Assembly: GCA_903861645.1 (NCBI GenBank)
Contig: CAIOVE010000090.1
Coordinates: 1-64,000, forward strand
Direction of reading: 5' to 3'
Length of the DNA stretch: 64,000 nucleotides
Origin: an uncultured Hyphomicrobiales bacterium
GTDB taxonomy: Bacteria > Pseudomonadota > Alphaproteobacteria > Rhizobiales > Beijerinckiaceae
A program made the translations under genes and the position numbers. The stretch's first letter is position 1. Each line of letters opens with the position of its first letter. The notes beneath the pieces were generated by a model, which saw only the letters and a list, made by a program, of their open reading frames with translations, was not told the DNA's origin and searched no databases. Shown one piece after another: positions 28,460 to 37,415 of the stretch.

Positions 28460-28927
28460 TCAGGCTCCGGGCACGTCGCGGAAAACCAGCGTTTTTGAAA
28501 CGCCGATCACGGCGGCCTCGTTCCTTTCGTTGAACATCGTCCCCGCGAAGGTCACGATATGCCCCTTGCCGGGCTTCGGCTCGACACTGGTGACTTCCAG
28601 CGCGATGCGCAGCTTTTCATCCGCGAGCACGGCGCGCCGGAACCGGAAGTTCATCTCAAGGCCGAGCGAATTGCAGCGCTCGGTCACGATGGCAGCGGTC
28701 ATGGCGCCGATCAGGCCCATGGTCTGGGCGCCGCTCGAAATGATCGTGCCGAATTTCGACTTGCGCGCGATCTCCATGTCGTGATGCAGCGGGTTCGTAT
28801 CGCCCATGAAGGTCGCGAACCGGCTGATGGTCGGCGCGTCGAGCGACAACGACTTCTCGAATGTTTCCCCGACGCCGAAGGGACAAGCGTCGTCGTCATT
28901 GTTCATCATGCGTGGGCCTTCGTTCAT
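28460..28927 (-). CDS. MaoC-like hot-dog-fold dehydratase
   Basis: 155 residues. The hot-dog/hydratase-2 motif is clear: ISRFATFMGDTNPLHHDMEIARKSKFGTIISSGAQTMGL, with the Asp and His of the D-x-N-P-x-H active-site pattern. Such single-domain MaoC proteins hydrate enoyl-CoAs (R-specific) or act as thioesterase-like accessory enzymes. The start overlaps the previous gene's stop by ATGA (28924-28927), so it is translationally coupled. It is third in a VOC - small protein - MaoC unit behind a TetR-type operator, pointing to degradation of a CoA-linked intermediate. Confidence 0.82.
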   Translation of the reverse strand: MNEGPRMMNNDDDACPFGVGETFEKSLSLDAPTISRFATFMGDTNPLHHDMEIARKSKFGTIISSGAQTMGLIGAMTAAIVTERCNSLGLEMNFRFRRAVLADEKLRIALEVTSVEPKPGKGHIVTFAGTMFNERNEAAVIGVSKTLVFRDVPGA

Positions 28928-29169
28928 GGCGCGATGGTGAAACGCGTCGAATCGACGGCGAGCGAACCACCCTTGAAGCCAGCCGTAAAGGCGCCGAACC
29001 AGACGGCCTCGATCATGCCGGTATCGGCGCGATCAAGCGACAGCGCGCCCGACGACGTCAGGCGGAAATAGCCGGCGCGCGGGCCTTCAATGGCGATTCC
29101 GCCACGCTTGCGCGCGGCCTCGACCAATGGACGGAACTCGGCGACATCGAGAACAAAAAGCGTGGGCAT
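28924..29169 (-). CDS. Uncharacterised 81-residue protein
   Basis: Start ATG at 29169 behind GGGAGGA; product begins MPTLFVLDVAEFRPLVEAARKRGG and ends AVDSTRFTIAP. It contains EAVWFGAFTAGFKGG near the middle. No signal peptide, membrane helix or known motif; the mixed alpha/beta pattern suggests a small soluble domain. It is locked between a VOC gene (17 nt upstream) and the MaoC gene (4-nt overlap), so it is very probably expressed and may be an accessory subunit or a small enzyme of the same pathway. Family not recognised. Confidence 0.7.
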   Translation of the reverse strand: MPTLFVLDVAEFRPLVEAARKRGGIAIEGPRAGYFRLTSSGALSLDRADTGMIEAVWFGAFTAGFKGGSLAVDSTRFTIAP

Positions 29170-29186
29170 GCGCGGCGTCCTCCCGT

Positions 29187-29780
29187 TCAGGCCGAAGCCA
29201 TCCGCCCCTCGACCAACTCGGCCTTGCGTCGCCACATGGCGTCGATGGTCGTGAAGCCACCCGCCTGCTCAAGCTCGATCGCGGCCTGCACGGACAAGGC
29301 GGCGTCGTCGCGGTCGAGTTGCTGGAGCGGGCGCAGTTTCGCGGTGATCTCGAGCGGGTAAAAATTCGGATCGCGGAAATAGATCGACGCGATCGTCTCG
29401 TGTTGCACTTCCTCGCTCACCTTCACGCCGCGCGCCAGCAGGCGCTCCTTCCAGGCGGTTAGTTCGGCGGGCGAATCCACCGCCCAGGCGGTGTGGTTGG
29501 CCATGCCCATGTAACCGCGCGGCGGCTTGAGCAGATCCGGTTGCTCCGTGCCGATGTAATAGAAGAAGGCGATGGTCGAGCCATTTCCGGAGTCGAAGAA
29601 GAAATGCAGGAAATCGGCGTGCTGTTCCTTTTCGCGGCCCCAGCCCTTCGCCGTTATCGCATGGATCAGCGGCAGGCCCATGATGTCGCGATAGAACTCA
29701 ACGGTTTCACGAAGCTTCCAGGTCGGATGCGCGGTATGATCGACGCCATGCAGGCGCGGCGTGAGCAGGGGAGTGGACAT
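29187..29780 (-). CDS. VOC family ring-cleavage dioxygenase/glyoxalase-like protein
   Basis: 197 residues; the start MSTPLLTPRL at 29780 follows GGAGGG by 5 nt. VOC features are LHGVDHTAHPTWKLRETVEFYRDIMGLPL (His candidates), ADFLHFFFDSG, MANHTAWAVDSPAEL and IASIYFRDPNFYPLEITAK (Glu ligand in PLEIT). The second half has the extradiol-dioxygenase-like pattern. A perfect TGACA-N4-TGTCA palindrome lies 19 nt upstream of the start, so it is probably under TetR control and heads the VOC - small protein - MaoC unit. Cleavage of an aromatic or CoA-linked intermediate is inferred. Confidence 0.8.
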   Translation of the reverse strand: MSTPLLTPRLHGVDHTAHPTWKLRETVEFYRDIMGLPLIHAITAKGWGREKEQHADFLHFFFDSGNGSTIAFFYYIGTEQPDLLKPPRGYMGMANHTAWAVDSPAELTAWKERLLARGVKVSEEVQHETIASIYFRDPNFYPLEITAKLRPLQQLDRDDAALSVQAAIELEQAGGFTTIDAMWRRKAELVEGRMASA

Positions 29781-29798
29781 CGGACCCTCCGTCATTAT

Positions 29799-29812
29799 TG
29801 ACATTGATGTCA
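29799..29812. promoter_or_regulatory. TetR operator candidate, perfect palindrome
   Basis: TGACATTGATGTCA is a perfect inverted repeat (6-bp arms, 2-nt centre; equivalently TGACA-N4-TGTCA). On the minus strand it lies immediately downstream of a possible promoter (TTGACT, 16 nt, TAAACT) for the VOC unit; on the plus strand its first half forms a TTGACA -35 for the divergent hydrolase. Repressor binding would block both directions. Same motif as at 25042-25055 and 37416-37429. Confidence 0.65.
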
Positions 29813-29871
29813 GCTAGTTTAACAATTATGTCAGAATAGTCAATCAACGCCCTTGATGGCGGGAGGGTTTC

Positions 29872-31119
29872 ATGAGCGAGGCGACCGCCGGTTTCCGCAA
29901 CGCGGGTTGGACGTCGGAAAATCTCCCGGGCGACGTACGCGCCCGGGTCGCGCCCTTGCGCGCCAGCGACGGCGCGGCGACCAATGGCTTCCTCTACGCG
30001 CGCGGCGGCGAGAAAACCGTCGTCTGCATCATGCACCCGCGCGAATTCCTCGCCTCCCATTATCTGGTTCCGCACATTCTTGAGGCTGGCTGCGCCGCCT
30101 GGACGCAGGCCTCGCGCATGGTCGGCAACGATCTGCGGCTGGAGCATGAGATCGTGTTGCTCGACGTCGCCGCGGCGATGGTCTTCCTGCGCTCCATCGG
30201 ATTCGAGAAGATCGTGCTGCTCGGCAATTCCGGCGGCGCGGGCCTTTATACCTTCTACAACCAGCAGTCGCTGCTGGCGCCCGACCAGCGCATCGCGCGG
30301 ACGCCGGGCGGACGTCCCACCGGACTCGCGAAGGCCGACATGCCCGCGGCCGACGGGATCATTCTGGTCTCGCCGCATCCCGGTCAGGGCAAGCTGCTGC
30401 AAGGCTGCATCGACCCTTCCGTCACGGACGAAAAAGACCCGCTGTCGTGCGATCCGGCGCTCGACTTCATGAACCCCGCGAATGGCTTCGCCGAACCCCC
30501 GACGAGCTCAAGTTACACGCCGGCCTTCGTCGCGCGCTATCGCGCCGCCCAGCGGGCGCGCGTCGAGCGCATCGACGCGACGGCGCGCGACCTCATCGCG
30601 GCGCGCATGGCCGCCCGCGCGCGCGGCAAGGAAAACGGCGCCCGCGCCGACCGCGCCCGCGGCGCCTTGCAAGACATCATCACCATCTGGCGCACGGACG
30701 CCGACTTGCGCTGCTGGGATCTGTCGCTGGAGCCCTCGGCCCGCAAGATCGGCTCGCTATGGGGGTCCGACCCCTATGCGTCGAATTACGGATCGGTGGG
30801 ATTCGCGCGCCTTTGCACGCCCGAAAGCTGGCTGTCGACCTGGTCGGGCCTTTCCTCGAACGCCAGTCTCGAACGCGCCGCGCCCGCCATCCAGCAGCCA
30901 ACGCTGATCGCGACCTACACGGGCGACGTCGCGGTTTACGCGAGCGATCTCGCCGCGATCGTCGCCGCCGTCCCGGCGGCGGACAAGACGGTCGAGGCCT
31001 TCGCCGGCGATCATCATGGGCAAGCGATGATCAAGGGTGAAACAGCGGGGCGCGACCTCGCGGGAAAATATATTATCGCGTGGCTTCGCGAGCGATTTCC
31101 TGTTATGCGGGCGCATTAA
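29872..31119 (+). CDS. Alpha/beta hydrolase
   Basis: 415 residues, start ATG behind GGGAGGG. Hydrolase signature: KTVVCIMHPREFLASHY (oxyanion region), IVLLGNSGGAGLYTFYN (nucleophile elbow GNSGG), and a C-terminal TYTGDVAVYASD...FAGDHHGQAM supplying a candidate Asp and the catalytic His. A long helical insertion (residues 130-280) lies between the elbow and the His, forming a cap. No signal peptide. It is divergent from the VOC unit over a shared palindromic operator and upstream of the Liv-type importer. It probably hydrolyses an ester or ring-fission product of an imported aromatic. Confidence 0.8.
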   Translation: MSEATAGFRNAGWTSENLPGDVRARVAPLRASDGAATNGFLYARGGEKTVVCIMHPREFLASHYLVPHILEAGCAAWTQASRMVGNDLRLEHEIVLLDVAAAMVFLRSIGFEKIVLLGNSGGAGLYTFYNQQSLLAPDQRIARTPGGRPTGLAKADMPAADGIILVSPHPGQGKLLQGCIDPSVTDEKDPLSCDPALDFMNPANGFAEPPTSSSYTPAFVARYRAAQRARVERIDATARDLIAARMAARARGKENGARADRARGALQDIITIWRTDADLRCWDLSLEPSARKIGSLWGSDPYASNYGSVGFARLCTPESWLSTWSGLSSNASLERAAPAIQQPTLIATYTGDVAVYASDLAAIVAAVPAADKTVEAFAGDHHGQAMIKGETAGRDLAGKYIIAWLRERFPVMRAH

Positions 31120-31179
31120 CGACGCTCGTCATGGATCGTCGGCGCGGTGGGGATCGCGGGGATGTCGGGAGGAAAACAC

Positions 31180-32340
31180 ATGAAGTCTTATCTGCTGGGC
31201 GTCGCCGCGAGTGTCGCCCTGTCTGGCGCCGCGATGGCGCAGGAACCGTTCCGGATCGGCTTCCTGAGCACCATGAGCGGCGTCTCGGGCGTGCTGGGTC
31301 AGGACCAGCGCCGTGGTTTCGATCTCGCCCTTGAACATCTGGGCGGCAAGATCGGCGGGCTGCCCGTTCAGGTCGTGGAAGCCGACGACAAGTTCTCCGC
31401 GGCGGACGCCGTGCAGCAGATGAGCCGCCTCATCGACCGCGAGAAAATCCAGGTCATTACCGGCCTCGTGGCGAGCAACGTGCTGATGGCCATCGCCAAG
31501 CCCGCCCTCGCCAAGGGCGCCCTGCTGATTTCAGCCAACGCGGGACCGAGCCCGCTCGCCGGACCGGGGTGCAACCCGAACCTGTTCGTCATGTCGTTCC
31601 AGAACGACCAGTGGAGCACGGGCGTCGGCAAGTATCTCTCCGACAAGGGCTATAAGCGCGTCTATTTCATGGGCATGAACTTTCAGGCCGGCTGGGACCA
31701 CACCAAGGCGGCGATCCGCAACTTCACCGGCGAGAAGGTCGCCGAGGTCTACACGCCGGTCGATCAACTCGACTTCTCGGCCGAGCTGTCGCAACTGCGC
31801 GCCGCCAAGCCAGACGCCGTTTACGCCTTCTATGTCGGCGGACAGGCGATCGCTTTCGTCAAGCAGTTCGCGCAGGCCAAGCTCGATATTCCCCTGTTCG
31901 GCGGCAACGGCCTGTCGGACCCCACGCTGTTCGAGGGACAGGGCGACGCGGCCATTGGCCTGACGCTGGGCACGCATTGGTCCGCGGCGCTCGAAAATCC
32001 CGTCAACAAGAAATTCGTCGACGGTTTCGTGAAGGCGCATGGTCGCCTGCCCTCCGAGACGGCGGCGAACGGCTATGACGACGTTTTGATGCTCGACGCG
32101 GCCGTCAAGGAATCCGGCGGCAAGACGACGCCCGACGCCCTGCGCGAGGCGCTGCGCAAGGTGAAATACGCATCCATCCGCGGCGACTGGCATTTCAACA
32201 CGAACCAGTTTCCAGTGCAGAACATCTACATGGAGCAGGTCGAGCGGAAGCCCGATGGCAAGCTTGGCCTGAAATTCCTCGGCATCGCCGCCAAGGACGT
32301 GCAAGATCCATACGTCGGCGAATGCAAAATGGCGAAGTGA
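31180..32340 (+). CDS. Branched-chain amino acid-type ABC transporter substrate-binding protein
   Basis: 386 residues. Signal peptide MKSYLLGVAASVALSGAAMA, then the type I periplasmic binding fold: FRIGFLSTMSGVSGVLGQDQRRGFDLALEHLGGKIGG, VEADDKFSAADAVQQMSRLID and the later DAVYAFYVGGQAIAFVKQ. GGGAGGAAAAC precedes the ATG. LivK-like members of this subgroup in alphaproteobacteria often bind aromatic acids rather than leucine. It is first in the livK-H-M-G-F operon, separated from livH by a strong hairpin. Ligand identity is inferred only from the aromatic-catabolic context. Confidence 0.9.
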   Translation: MKSYLLGVAASVALSGAAMAQEPFRIGFLSTMSGVSGVLGQDQRRGFDLALEHLGGKIGGLPVQVVEADDKFSAADAVQQMSRLIDREKIQVITGLVASNVLMAIAKPALAKGALLISANAGPSPLAGPGCNPNLFVMSFQNDQWSTGVGKYLSDKGYKRVYFMGMNFQAGWDHTKAAIRNFTGEKVAEVYTPVDQLDFSAELSQLRAAKPDAVYAFYVGGQAIAFVKQFAQAKLDIPLFGGNGLSDPTLFEGQGDAAIGLTLGTHWSAALENPVNKKFVDGFVKAHGRLPSETAANGYDDVLMLDAAVKESGGKTTPDALREALRKVKYASIRGDWHFNTNQFPVQNIYMEQVERKPDGKLGLKFLGIAAKDVQDPYVGECKMAK

Positions 32341-32346
32341 TTTCGT

Positions 32347-32378
32347 CGCGGCGTCCGGTCGCCTGACCGGACGCCGCG
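32347..32378 (+). terminator. Strong hairpin between binding protein and permease genes
   Basis: CGCGGCGTCCGGTC and GACCGGACGCCGCG form a perfect 14-bp stem with a GCCT loop, starting 6 nt after the binding-protein stop. There is no U-run, so it more likely protects the binding-protein mRNA 3' end or causes partial termination than full termination. This is a common device for making more binding protein than membrane subunits. Confidence 0.7.
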
Positions 32379-32418
32379 CGACCTTCGCGATATCCCTCTC
32401 CGCACGCATGTCTGGCGC

Positions 32419-33309
32419 ATGACATTTTCCCTCTTCGTCGAACAGGTCTTCAACGGGCTGCAACTCGGCATGTTGCTGTTTCTCGTCGCCGTTGGCGTGA
32501 CGCTGGTTTTCGGCGTGATGAATCTCGTCAATCTCAGCCAGGGCGCGCTGGTGATGATGGGCGGCTTTCTGCTCGCGACGGCTACCAAGGCGACGTCGTC
32601 CTACTGGCTTGGACTGCCGCTGGGAATCGCCGCGCTGATCGTGATCGCCATGTTGATCGAGTTGCTGGTGTTGCGGCGCCTCTACGCCCGGCCGCATATC
32701 GATCAGGTGCTGGCGACCTTCGGCCTCATGTTGATGTTCAACGAAGGCGCCGTGATGATCTGGGGCCGCGACCCCGTGTTCATGGCGATTCCCGCGGCGC
32801 TCGAGGGGTCGGTGACACTGCTGCCCGGCGTCGCCTATCCCATCTATCGCCTCGCGGTCACGATCTTCGCGGGCGCTCTCGGCGTCGCGTTGCATTTTCT
32901 CATTTCGCGCACGCGGCTCGGCATGCTCATCCGCGCCGGCGCGGACAAGCGTGAAATGATTCAGCTTCTCGGCGTCGATATCGCCTTTCTCTACCTCATG
33001 GTCTTCTGTCTGGGCGGCGTGCTTGGCGGCGTCGCCGGCATGTTGCTGGGCCCGATCTCGGCGGTCACGACCGGCATGGGCGACCCCATTCTCATTCTCG
33101 CGCTCGTTTGCGTTGTGATCGGCGGCCTCGGCTCCGTCGGCGGCGCCTTCGTGGCGGCCATGCTGGTTGGCATGTGCGACACGTTCGGGCGCGTGTTGTT
33201 GCCTCAGGCGCTTGGCGCCGGCACGGGGCAGGCTATCGCCAACATGATCGTCTATCTCGTCATGGCGGCGATCCTGATCTGGCGGCCCGCGGGACTGGCT
33301 TCGCGATGA
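32419..33309 (+). CDS. livH: Liv-type ABC transporter permease, LivH subunit
   Basis: 296 residues, eight or so membrane helices. Signatures: FVEQVFNGLQLGMLLFLVAVGVTLVFGVMNLVNLSQGALVMMGG at the N-terminus and the EAA-like cytoplasmic loop RTRLGMLIRAGADKREMIQLLGVDI. It forms the inner-membrane channel with LivM. No good ribosome site precedes the ATG. The stop overlaps the livM start (ATGA). Assignment within the HAAT family is firm. Confidence 0.93.
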   Translation: MTFSLFVEQVFNGLQLGMLLFLVAVGVTLVFGVMNLVNLSQGALVMMGGFLLATATKATSSYWLGLPLGIAALIVIAMLIELLVLRRLYARPHIDQVLATFGLMLMFNEGAVMIWGRDPVFMAIPAALEGSVTLLPGVAYPIYRLAVTIFAGALGVALHFLISRTRLGMLIRAGADKREMIQLLGVDIAFLYLMVFCLGGVLGGVAGMLLGPISAVTTGMGDPILILALVCVVIGGLGSVGGAFVAAMLVGMCDTFGRVLLPQALGAGTGQAIANMIVYLVMAAILIWRPAGLASR

Positions 33310-34247
33310 ACCCCATGTTCCGTAATACCATCCTCGTCGCTCTCGCCGCGATTTTCGCCGCCGCGCCCTGGGCGCTCGACGAATTCTCGCTCAATCTCGT
33401 CACGCGCATGTTGATCTTTGGCATCGCCGCCATGGGCGTCGATCTGCTGGTCGGATTCGCCGGTCTCGTGCCGCTCGGGCACGCCGCTTTCCTCGGGCTT
33501 GGCGCCTACGCGGCGGGCATCCTCACCGACATGGGGCTCGAAAGCGCCTTCGTCGTCTGGCCGCTGGCGATCATGGTGGGCGCGCTGGGCGCGGCCATCA
33601 TCGGTGGCCTGTCGTTGCGGTCGAGCGGGCTCTATTTCATCATGATCACGCTCGCCTTCGCGCAGATGATCTACTACGTGTTCCAAAGCCTGCGCGCCTA
33701 TGGCGGCGACGATGGCTTCGCCCTGACGCGCAACACATTCGCGGGTCTGATCGATCCCTATGACAGCCGCGCGTTCTATTTCCTGACGCTGGCGATCACG
33801 CTCGTCATTTTCCTCCTGTTGCTGCGAGTTGTGGCCTCGCCCTTCGGCGTGGCGCTGCGCGCGGCGCGCGACAACGAGGCGCGACTGGCCGCCGTCGGTC
33901 TGCCGGCGTTCGGTTATCGTCTCGTCGCCTTCATTCTTTCGGGCGCATTGTGCGCGTTCGCCGGCGTGCTGCTGGCCAATCTCACCGGCTACATCACGCC
34001 GGGCTATGGCTCGTGGCCGCAATCGGGCGAGTTGCTGATGATGGTGCTTTTGGGCACCGCGGGCACGATCTGGGGCGGGTTGCTCGGCGCTGCCATTTTC
34101 GTCGCGCTCTCCGAGGTTCTGTCGGAGGTGTCCGATCACTGGATGTTCTACCTCGGCCTGTTGATCGTGCTGCGCGTGCTGCTGGCCGGCGGCGAGACGA
34201 CGAAGCTGCTCAAGCGGCTCGACCCGCGGAGGCGCGCCGATGGTTGA
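33306..34247 (+). CDS. livM: Liv-type ABC transporter permease, LivM subunit
   Basis: 313 residues, polytopic: MLIFGIAAMGVDLLVGFAGLVPLGHAAFLGLGAYAAG is the conserved N-terminal signature and SPFGVALRAARDNEARLAAVGLPAFGYRLVAFILSGALCAFAG the coupling loop. It overlaps livH by 4 nt at the start and livG by 8 nt at the end, showing a tightly coupled operon. Second channel subunit of the importer. Confidence 0.93.
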   Translation: MNPMFRNTILVALAAIFAAAPWALDEFSLNLVTRMLIFGIAAMGVDLLVGFAGLVPLGHAAFLGLGAYAAGILTDMGLESAFVVWPLAIMVGALGAAIIGGLSLRSSGLYFIMITLAFAQMIYYVFQSLRAYGGDDGFALTRNTFAGLIDPYDSRAFYFLTLAITLVIFLLLLRVVASPFGVALRAARDNEARLAAVGLPAFGYRLVAFILSGALCAFAGVLLANLTGYITPGYGSWPQSGELLMMVLLGTAGTIWGGLLGAAIFVALSEVLSEVSDHWMFYLGLLIVLRVLLAGGETTKLLKRLDPRRRADG

Positions 34248-35010
34248 AGCCGCGCTTGCCGCTAGGTCGCTTTCCAAGCGTTTTGGCTCGCTGCTCGTCA
34301 CCGACGACGTATCGATCGAATTGCGCGCGGGCGAGGCGCTCGGTCTGATTGGCCCCAATGGCGCGGGCAAGTCGACGCTGATCGCGCAACTCGCCGGACG
34401 CTTGCCGCCCGACAGCGGGCAGGTGCTGCTGGAAGGCCGCGATGTCTCGGCCTTGCCCGCGCATGCCCGCGCGCGCGCCGGCCTCGTGCAATCGTTTCAG
34501 GTGCCGAGCCTGTTCAGCAGCTTCTCGACGCTCGCCAATGTCGCCATCGCCGCGCAGGCGGCGCACCGCCACTCCTACAGTTTTCTGCGGCGCGCCGACC
34601 GCGCGCGCGAATATGTCGAACCGGCGCGCGCGCTGATCGAGGAGGTCGGCCTGTCCCATTGCGCCGATCGCAATGTCGGCGCGCTTTCCCATGGCGAACG
34701 CCGCTACGTCGAACTCGCCGTCGCGCTCGCCGCGCGGCCCAAGGCCCTGCTGCTCGACGAACCGCTGGCGGGCCTGAGCCGCGCCGAATCCGAACGCATG
34801 ATCGCGTTCATCGGCAAGCTGAAAAAGCGCTACGCCATCCTGCTCGTCGAACACGACATGGAGGCGGTGTTTTCGCTCGCCGACAGCCTATGCGTGCTCG
34901 TGCAAGGCCGCATCATCGCGCGTGGCGCGCCCGCCGCCTTGCGCGCGGATCCCGCCGTGATCGAGGCCTATCTCGGCGATGACGCGTCATCGGGAGGCGC
35001 GCATGCTTGA
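34240..35010 (+). CDS. livG: Liv-type ABC transporter ATPase, LivG subunit
   Basis: 256 residues: Walker A GPNGAGKST, Q-loop in GLVQSFQVPSLF, ABC signature LSHGERRYVELAVAL (LSHGE in place of LSGGQ, normal for LivG), Walker B ALLLDEPLAG and H-loop LLVEHDMEAVF. It powers uptake by the LivHM channel. It overlaps livM and livF by 8 nt each. Confidence 0.94.
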   Translation: MVEAALAARSLSKRFGSLLVTDDVSIELRAGEALGLIGPNGAGKSTLIAQLAGRLPPDSGQVLLEGRDVSALPAHARARAGLVQSFQVPSLFSSFSTLANVAIAAQAAHRHSYSFLRRADRAREYVEPARALIEEVGLSHCADRNVGALSHGERRYVELAVALAARPKALLLDEPLAGLSRAESERMIAFIGKLKKRYAILLVEHDMEAVFSLADSLCVLVQGRIIARGAPAALRADPAVIEAYLGDDASSGGAHA

Positions 35011-35689
35011 ACTCAGCGACGTGCACGCCGGCTATGGCCCCGTGCCCATTCTGTTTGGCGTCAACCTGCGCGTCGGCGCGGGCGAGGTCGTCGCGCTGAT
35101 GGGGCGCAACGGCATGGGCAAGACAACGACCTTGCGCACCATGTTCGGCGTGTTGCCGGCGACGCGCGGCGCGGTGACATTCAACGGTCAATCGCTGGTG
35201 GGTATGCCGATCCACAAGATCGCGCGGCTGGGCCTTGGCATCGTGCCGGAGGGGCGTGGCATTTTCGTCAAGTTGACGGTGCGCGAGAACCTGATCGCCA
35301 CCGCGCGGCCCGGCCCCTGGACGGTCGAGCGCGTGCTCGATCTTTTTCCACGGCTTGGCGAACGCGCCGGCAACATGGGCTCGCAACTGTCGGGCGGCGA
35401 ACAGCAGATGCTCGCCATTGGCCGGGCGCTGTTGACGAACCCCAGATTGCTGGTGCTCGACGAGGCGACCGAGGGTCTCGCGCCCACCGTGCGCGCGCTG
35501 ATCTGGGACGCCTTGTCGCGCGTGAAATCTGAAGGCCAGTCGATCCTCGTGATCGACAAGTTCCTCGCGCCGCTGACGCGCATCGCCGATCGTTTCTACA
35601 TGATGGAAAAGGGCGTCGCGGCGTGGACGGGAACAAGCGCGGACGTCGTCGCGCGGCCCGACGTGGTCGCGCGTTTTCTCGGCGTTTGA
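35003..35689 (+). CDS. livF: Liv-type ABC transporter ATPase, LivF subunit
   Basis: 228 residues from the ATG at 35003 (GGGAGG upstream). Walker A GRNGMGKTT, the Q-loop region GIVPEGRGIF, signature QLSGGEQQMLAIGRAL and Walker B LLVLDEATEG. The usual LVEQN H-loop segment reads LVIDKFLAPL; this variant also occurs in some rhizobial LivF subgroups. Last gene of the importer operon, converging on the EntE-like ligase gene 11 nt away. Confidence 0.93.
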   Translation: MLELSDVHAGYGPVPILFGVNLRVGAGEVVALMGRNGMGKTTTLRTMFGVLPATRGAVTFNGQSLVGMPIHKIARLGLGIVPEGRGIFVKLTVRENLIATARPGPWTVERVLDLFPRLGERAGNMGSQLSGGEQQMLAIGRALLTNPRLLVLDEATEGLAPTVRALIWDALSRVKSEGQSILVIDKFLAPLTRIADRFYMMEKGVAAWTGTSADVVARPDVVARFLGV

Positions 35690-35699
35690 CGAGGCGCCT

Positions 35700-37373
35700 T
35701 CAGCCGCCAGTTTCGCCTTGTATCTTGTCCTTCACGATGGCGCGCATGGCCATCTTGTCGACCTTGCCGACGCGCGTGACGGGAAACTCCGTCACCGCCT
35801 CGATGCGTTCCGGCAACTTGAATTTCGCCAGTCCCTGATCGACGAGAAAGGCGCCGAGACCCTCGACATCGGGGCATGTTTCGCCGGGTCGCGGAATAAT
35901 GAAGGCGCAGGCCTTCTCGCCAAGGTAACGGTCGGGCATGGCGACGACCTTGGCGTCCAGCACGGCGGGATGCTGGACGATGAGCTTCTCGACTTCCTCG
36001 GCGGCGAATTTCTCGTTGCCGCGCGAAATGTTGTCTTTCACGCGGCCGAGAAAGACATAGTGCGAAACGCCGGCGATCACGACCTCGCGCACGATGTCGC
36101 TGGTGCGCACGAAGCCATCGCTGGTGAAGGACGCGGCGTTCACTCCGGGATCGGCGTTGTAGTAGGCCCGCAGGGAATGTGGACCGCGAAAACACAGTTC
36201 GCCCTGCTCTCCCGCGGGGACCGGCGTTTCGCTGTCGAAGGCCAGCACGCGGATTTCATCGAAATCGCCGGAGGAAGATCGCCCGTTCGTCCAGTGGCGC
36301 GCGGCGGGCGAGTCGGTGGGCGACGTCGACATCAACAACCCCTCGGTGATGCCGTAGAGGTTCATGGTGACGACACCGACATGCGCCTCGATGGCGTCGG
36401 CGCGATCCATCGCGACGAACATGCGCAGCGACGAAAGATCATGCCTGGCGATATCCGGATAATCGAGCAGGCGCGGCGCGATGGGGCCGATGCTGCCTGC
36501 CCAGGTGACACGATGCTTCTCGATGGCGTCGAGAAACGCCACCGGATCGAATTTTTCCTGCAAGAGGATGGCGCTGGCGTTGAGCAACGAACCCAGCACC
36601 ACCAGCAGAAGACCCGCGTTGTGGATGATCGGCAGCGGCCAGATGCAGATTTCATCGGGTCCATATTGATGCATGCGGGCCCAGCCGCGCGCCTGCGCGA
36701 GATATTCGCCATGCATGCGCGGAATGATTTTCGGCACGCCGGTCGAGCCCCCGGAAAGCTGGAACGTGAGCACGTCGCCCGGATCAATCGCCACGGCGGC
36801 GACCTTCGCGCGGGCCGCGGCGTCGGGCGCGTCGCATAGCGCGTCGAAGGCGAGCATGTCGGCGGGCGCGGCGCCGCGCGCCACAATGAAGGTTTTCAAC
36901 GTCGCATGCGCCACGCCCATGCGGCGCGCGAAGCCGACGAGATCGAAGTTCGGCGAAAAATCAGCCTGAATGAAATAGGCCTTCGCCGCCGACATGTCCG
37001 CGAGCTGGCCGATCTCGATGTCGCGGTATTGCGGCAACGTGCAGACGGGAATGACGCCAGCCTTGTAACAGGCAAAGAGCGCGATCACCGTTTCGGCCGC
37101 GATGCCCATCTGGAAAATGGCGCGGTCGCCGGGGCGAAGCCCCTGCTCGATCAACGACGCGGCGAGCCCCTCGCTGCGACGATCGAGCTCGGCGAAGGTC
37201 ACCTCGCGTCCGGCGGCGTACAGGTAGACCTTGTCGGGATGGGCGCGGGCTGTCGCGCGGATCAGTTCCCCAACGGTCGTATCGAGCCAGGCGCCGCTGG
37301 CGAGCAGCGCGGCTTGTTCGTCTGGCGAACGATAGACAACGCCATCGATGGGAAATCGTGGACCCCTGACCAA
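35700..37373 (-). CDS. EntE-like aryl-AMP ligase (2,3-dihydroxybenzoate/salicylate type)
   Basis: 557 residues of the AMP-forming ligase superfamily. Core motifs: FQLSGGSTGVPKIIPR (A3), LYGITEG (A5), TSDIV (A7), GRVKDNISRGNEKFAAEEVE (A8) and PVTRVGKVDKMAMRAIV with the C-terminal Lys (A10). IPRMHGEYLAQARGWA and PLPIIHNAGLL resemble EntE/DhbE and the salicylate-AMP ligase SdgA, so an aryl acid is the likely substrate. A TTG at 37373 is chosen as start because GGGAGG lies 6 nt upstream; an earlier TTG at 37430 has none. A perfect TetR-type palindrome lies 43 nt upstream. Confidence 0.8.
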   Translation of the reverse strand: MVRGPRFPIDGVVYRSPDEQAALLASGAWLDTTVGELIRATARAHPDKVYLYAAGREVTFAELDRRSEGLAASLIEQGLRPGDRAIFQMGIAAETVIALFACYKAGVIPVCTLPQYRDIEIGQLADMSAAKAYFIQADFSPNFDLVGFARRMGVAHATLKTFIVARGAAPADMLAFDALCDAPDAAARAKVAAVAIDPGDVLTFQLSGGSTGVPKIIPRMHGEYLAQARGWARMHQYGPDEICIWPLPIIHNAGLLLVVLGSLLNASAILLQEKFDPVAFLDAIEKHRVTWAGSIGPIAPRLLDYPDIARHDLSSLRMFVAMDRADAIEAHVGVVTMNLYGITEGLLMSTSPTDSPAARHWTNGRSSSGDFDEIRVLAFDSETPVPAGEQGELCFRGPHSLRAYYNADPGVNAASFTSDGFVRTSDIVREVVIAGVSHYVFLGRVKDNISRGNEKFAAEEVEKLIVQHPAVLDAKVVAMPDRYLGEKACAFIIPRPGETCPDVEGLGAFLVDQGLAKFKLPERIEAVTEFPVTRVGKVDKMAMRAIVKDKIQGETGG

Positions 37374-37415
37374 ACGCCGCCTCCCGCGATATTTCGACGC
37401 AGTTGTCTTATAAGC

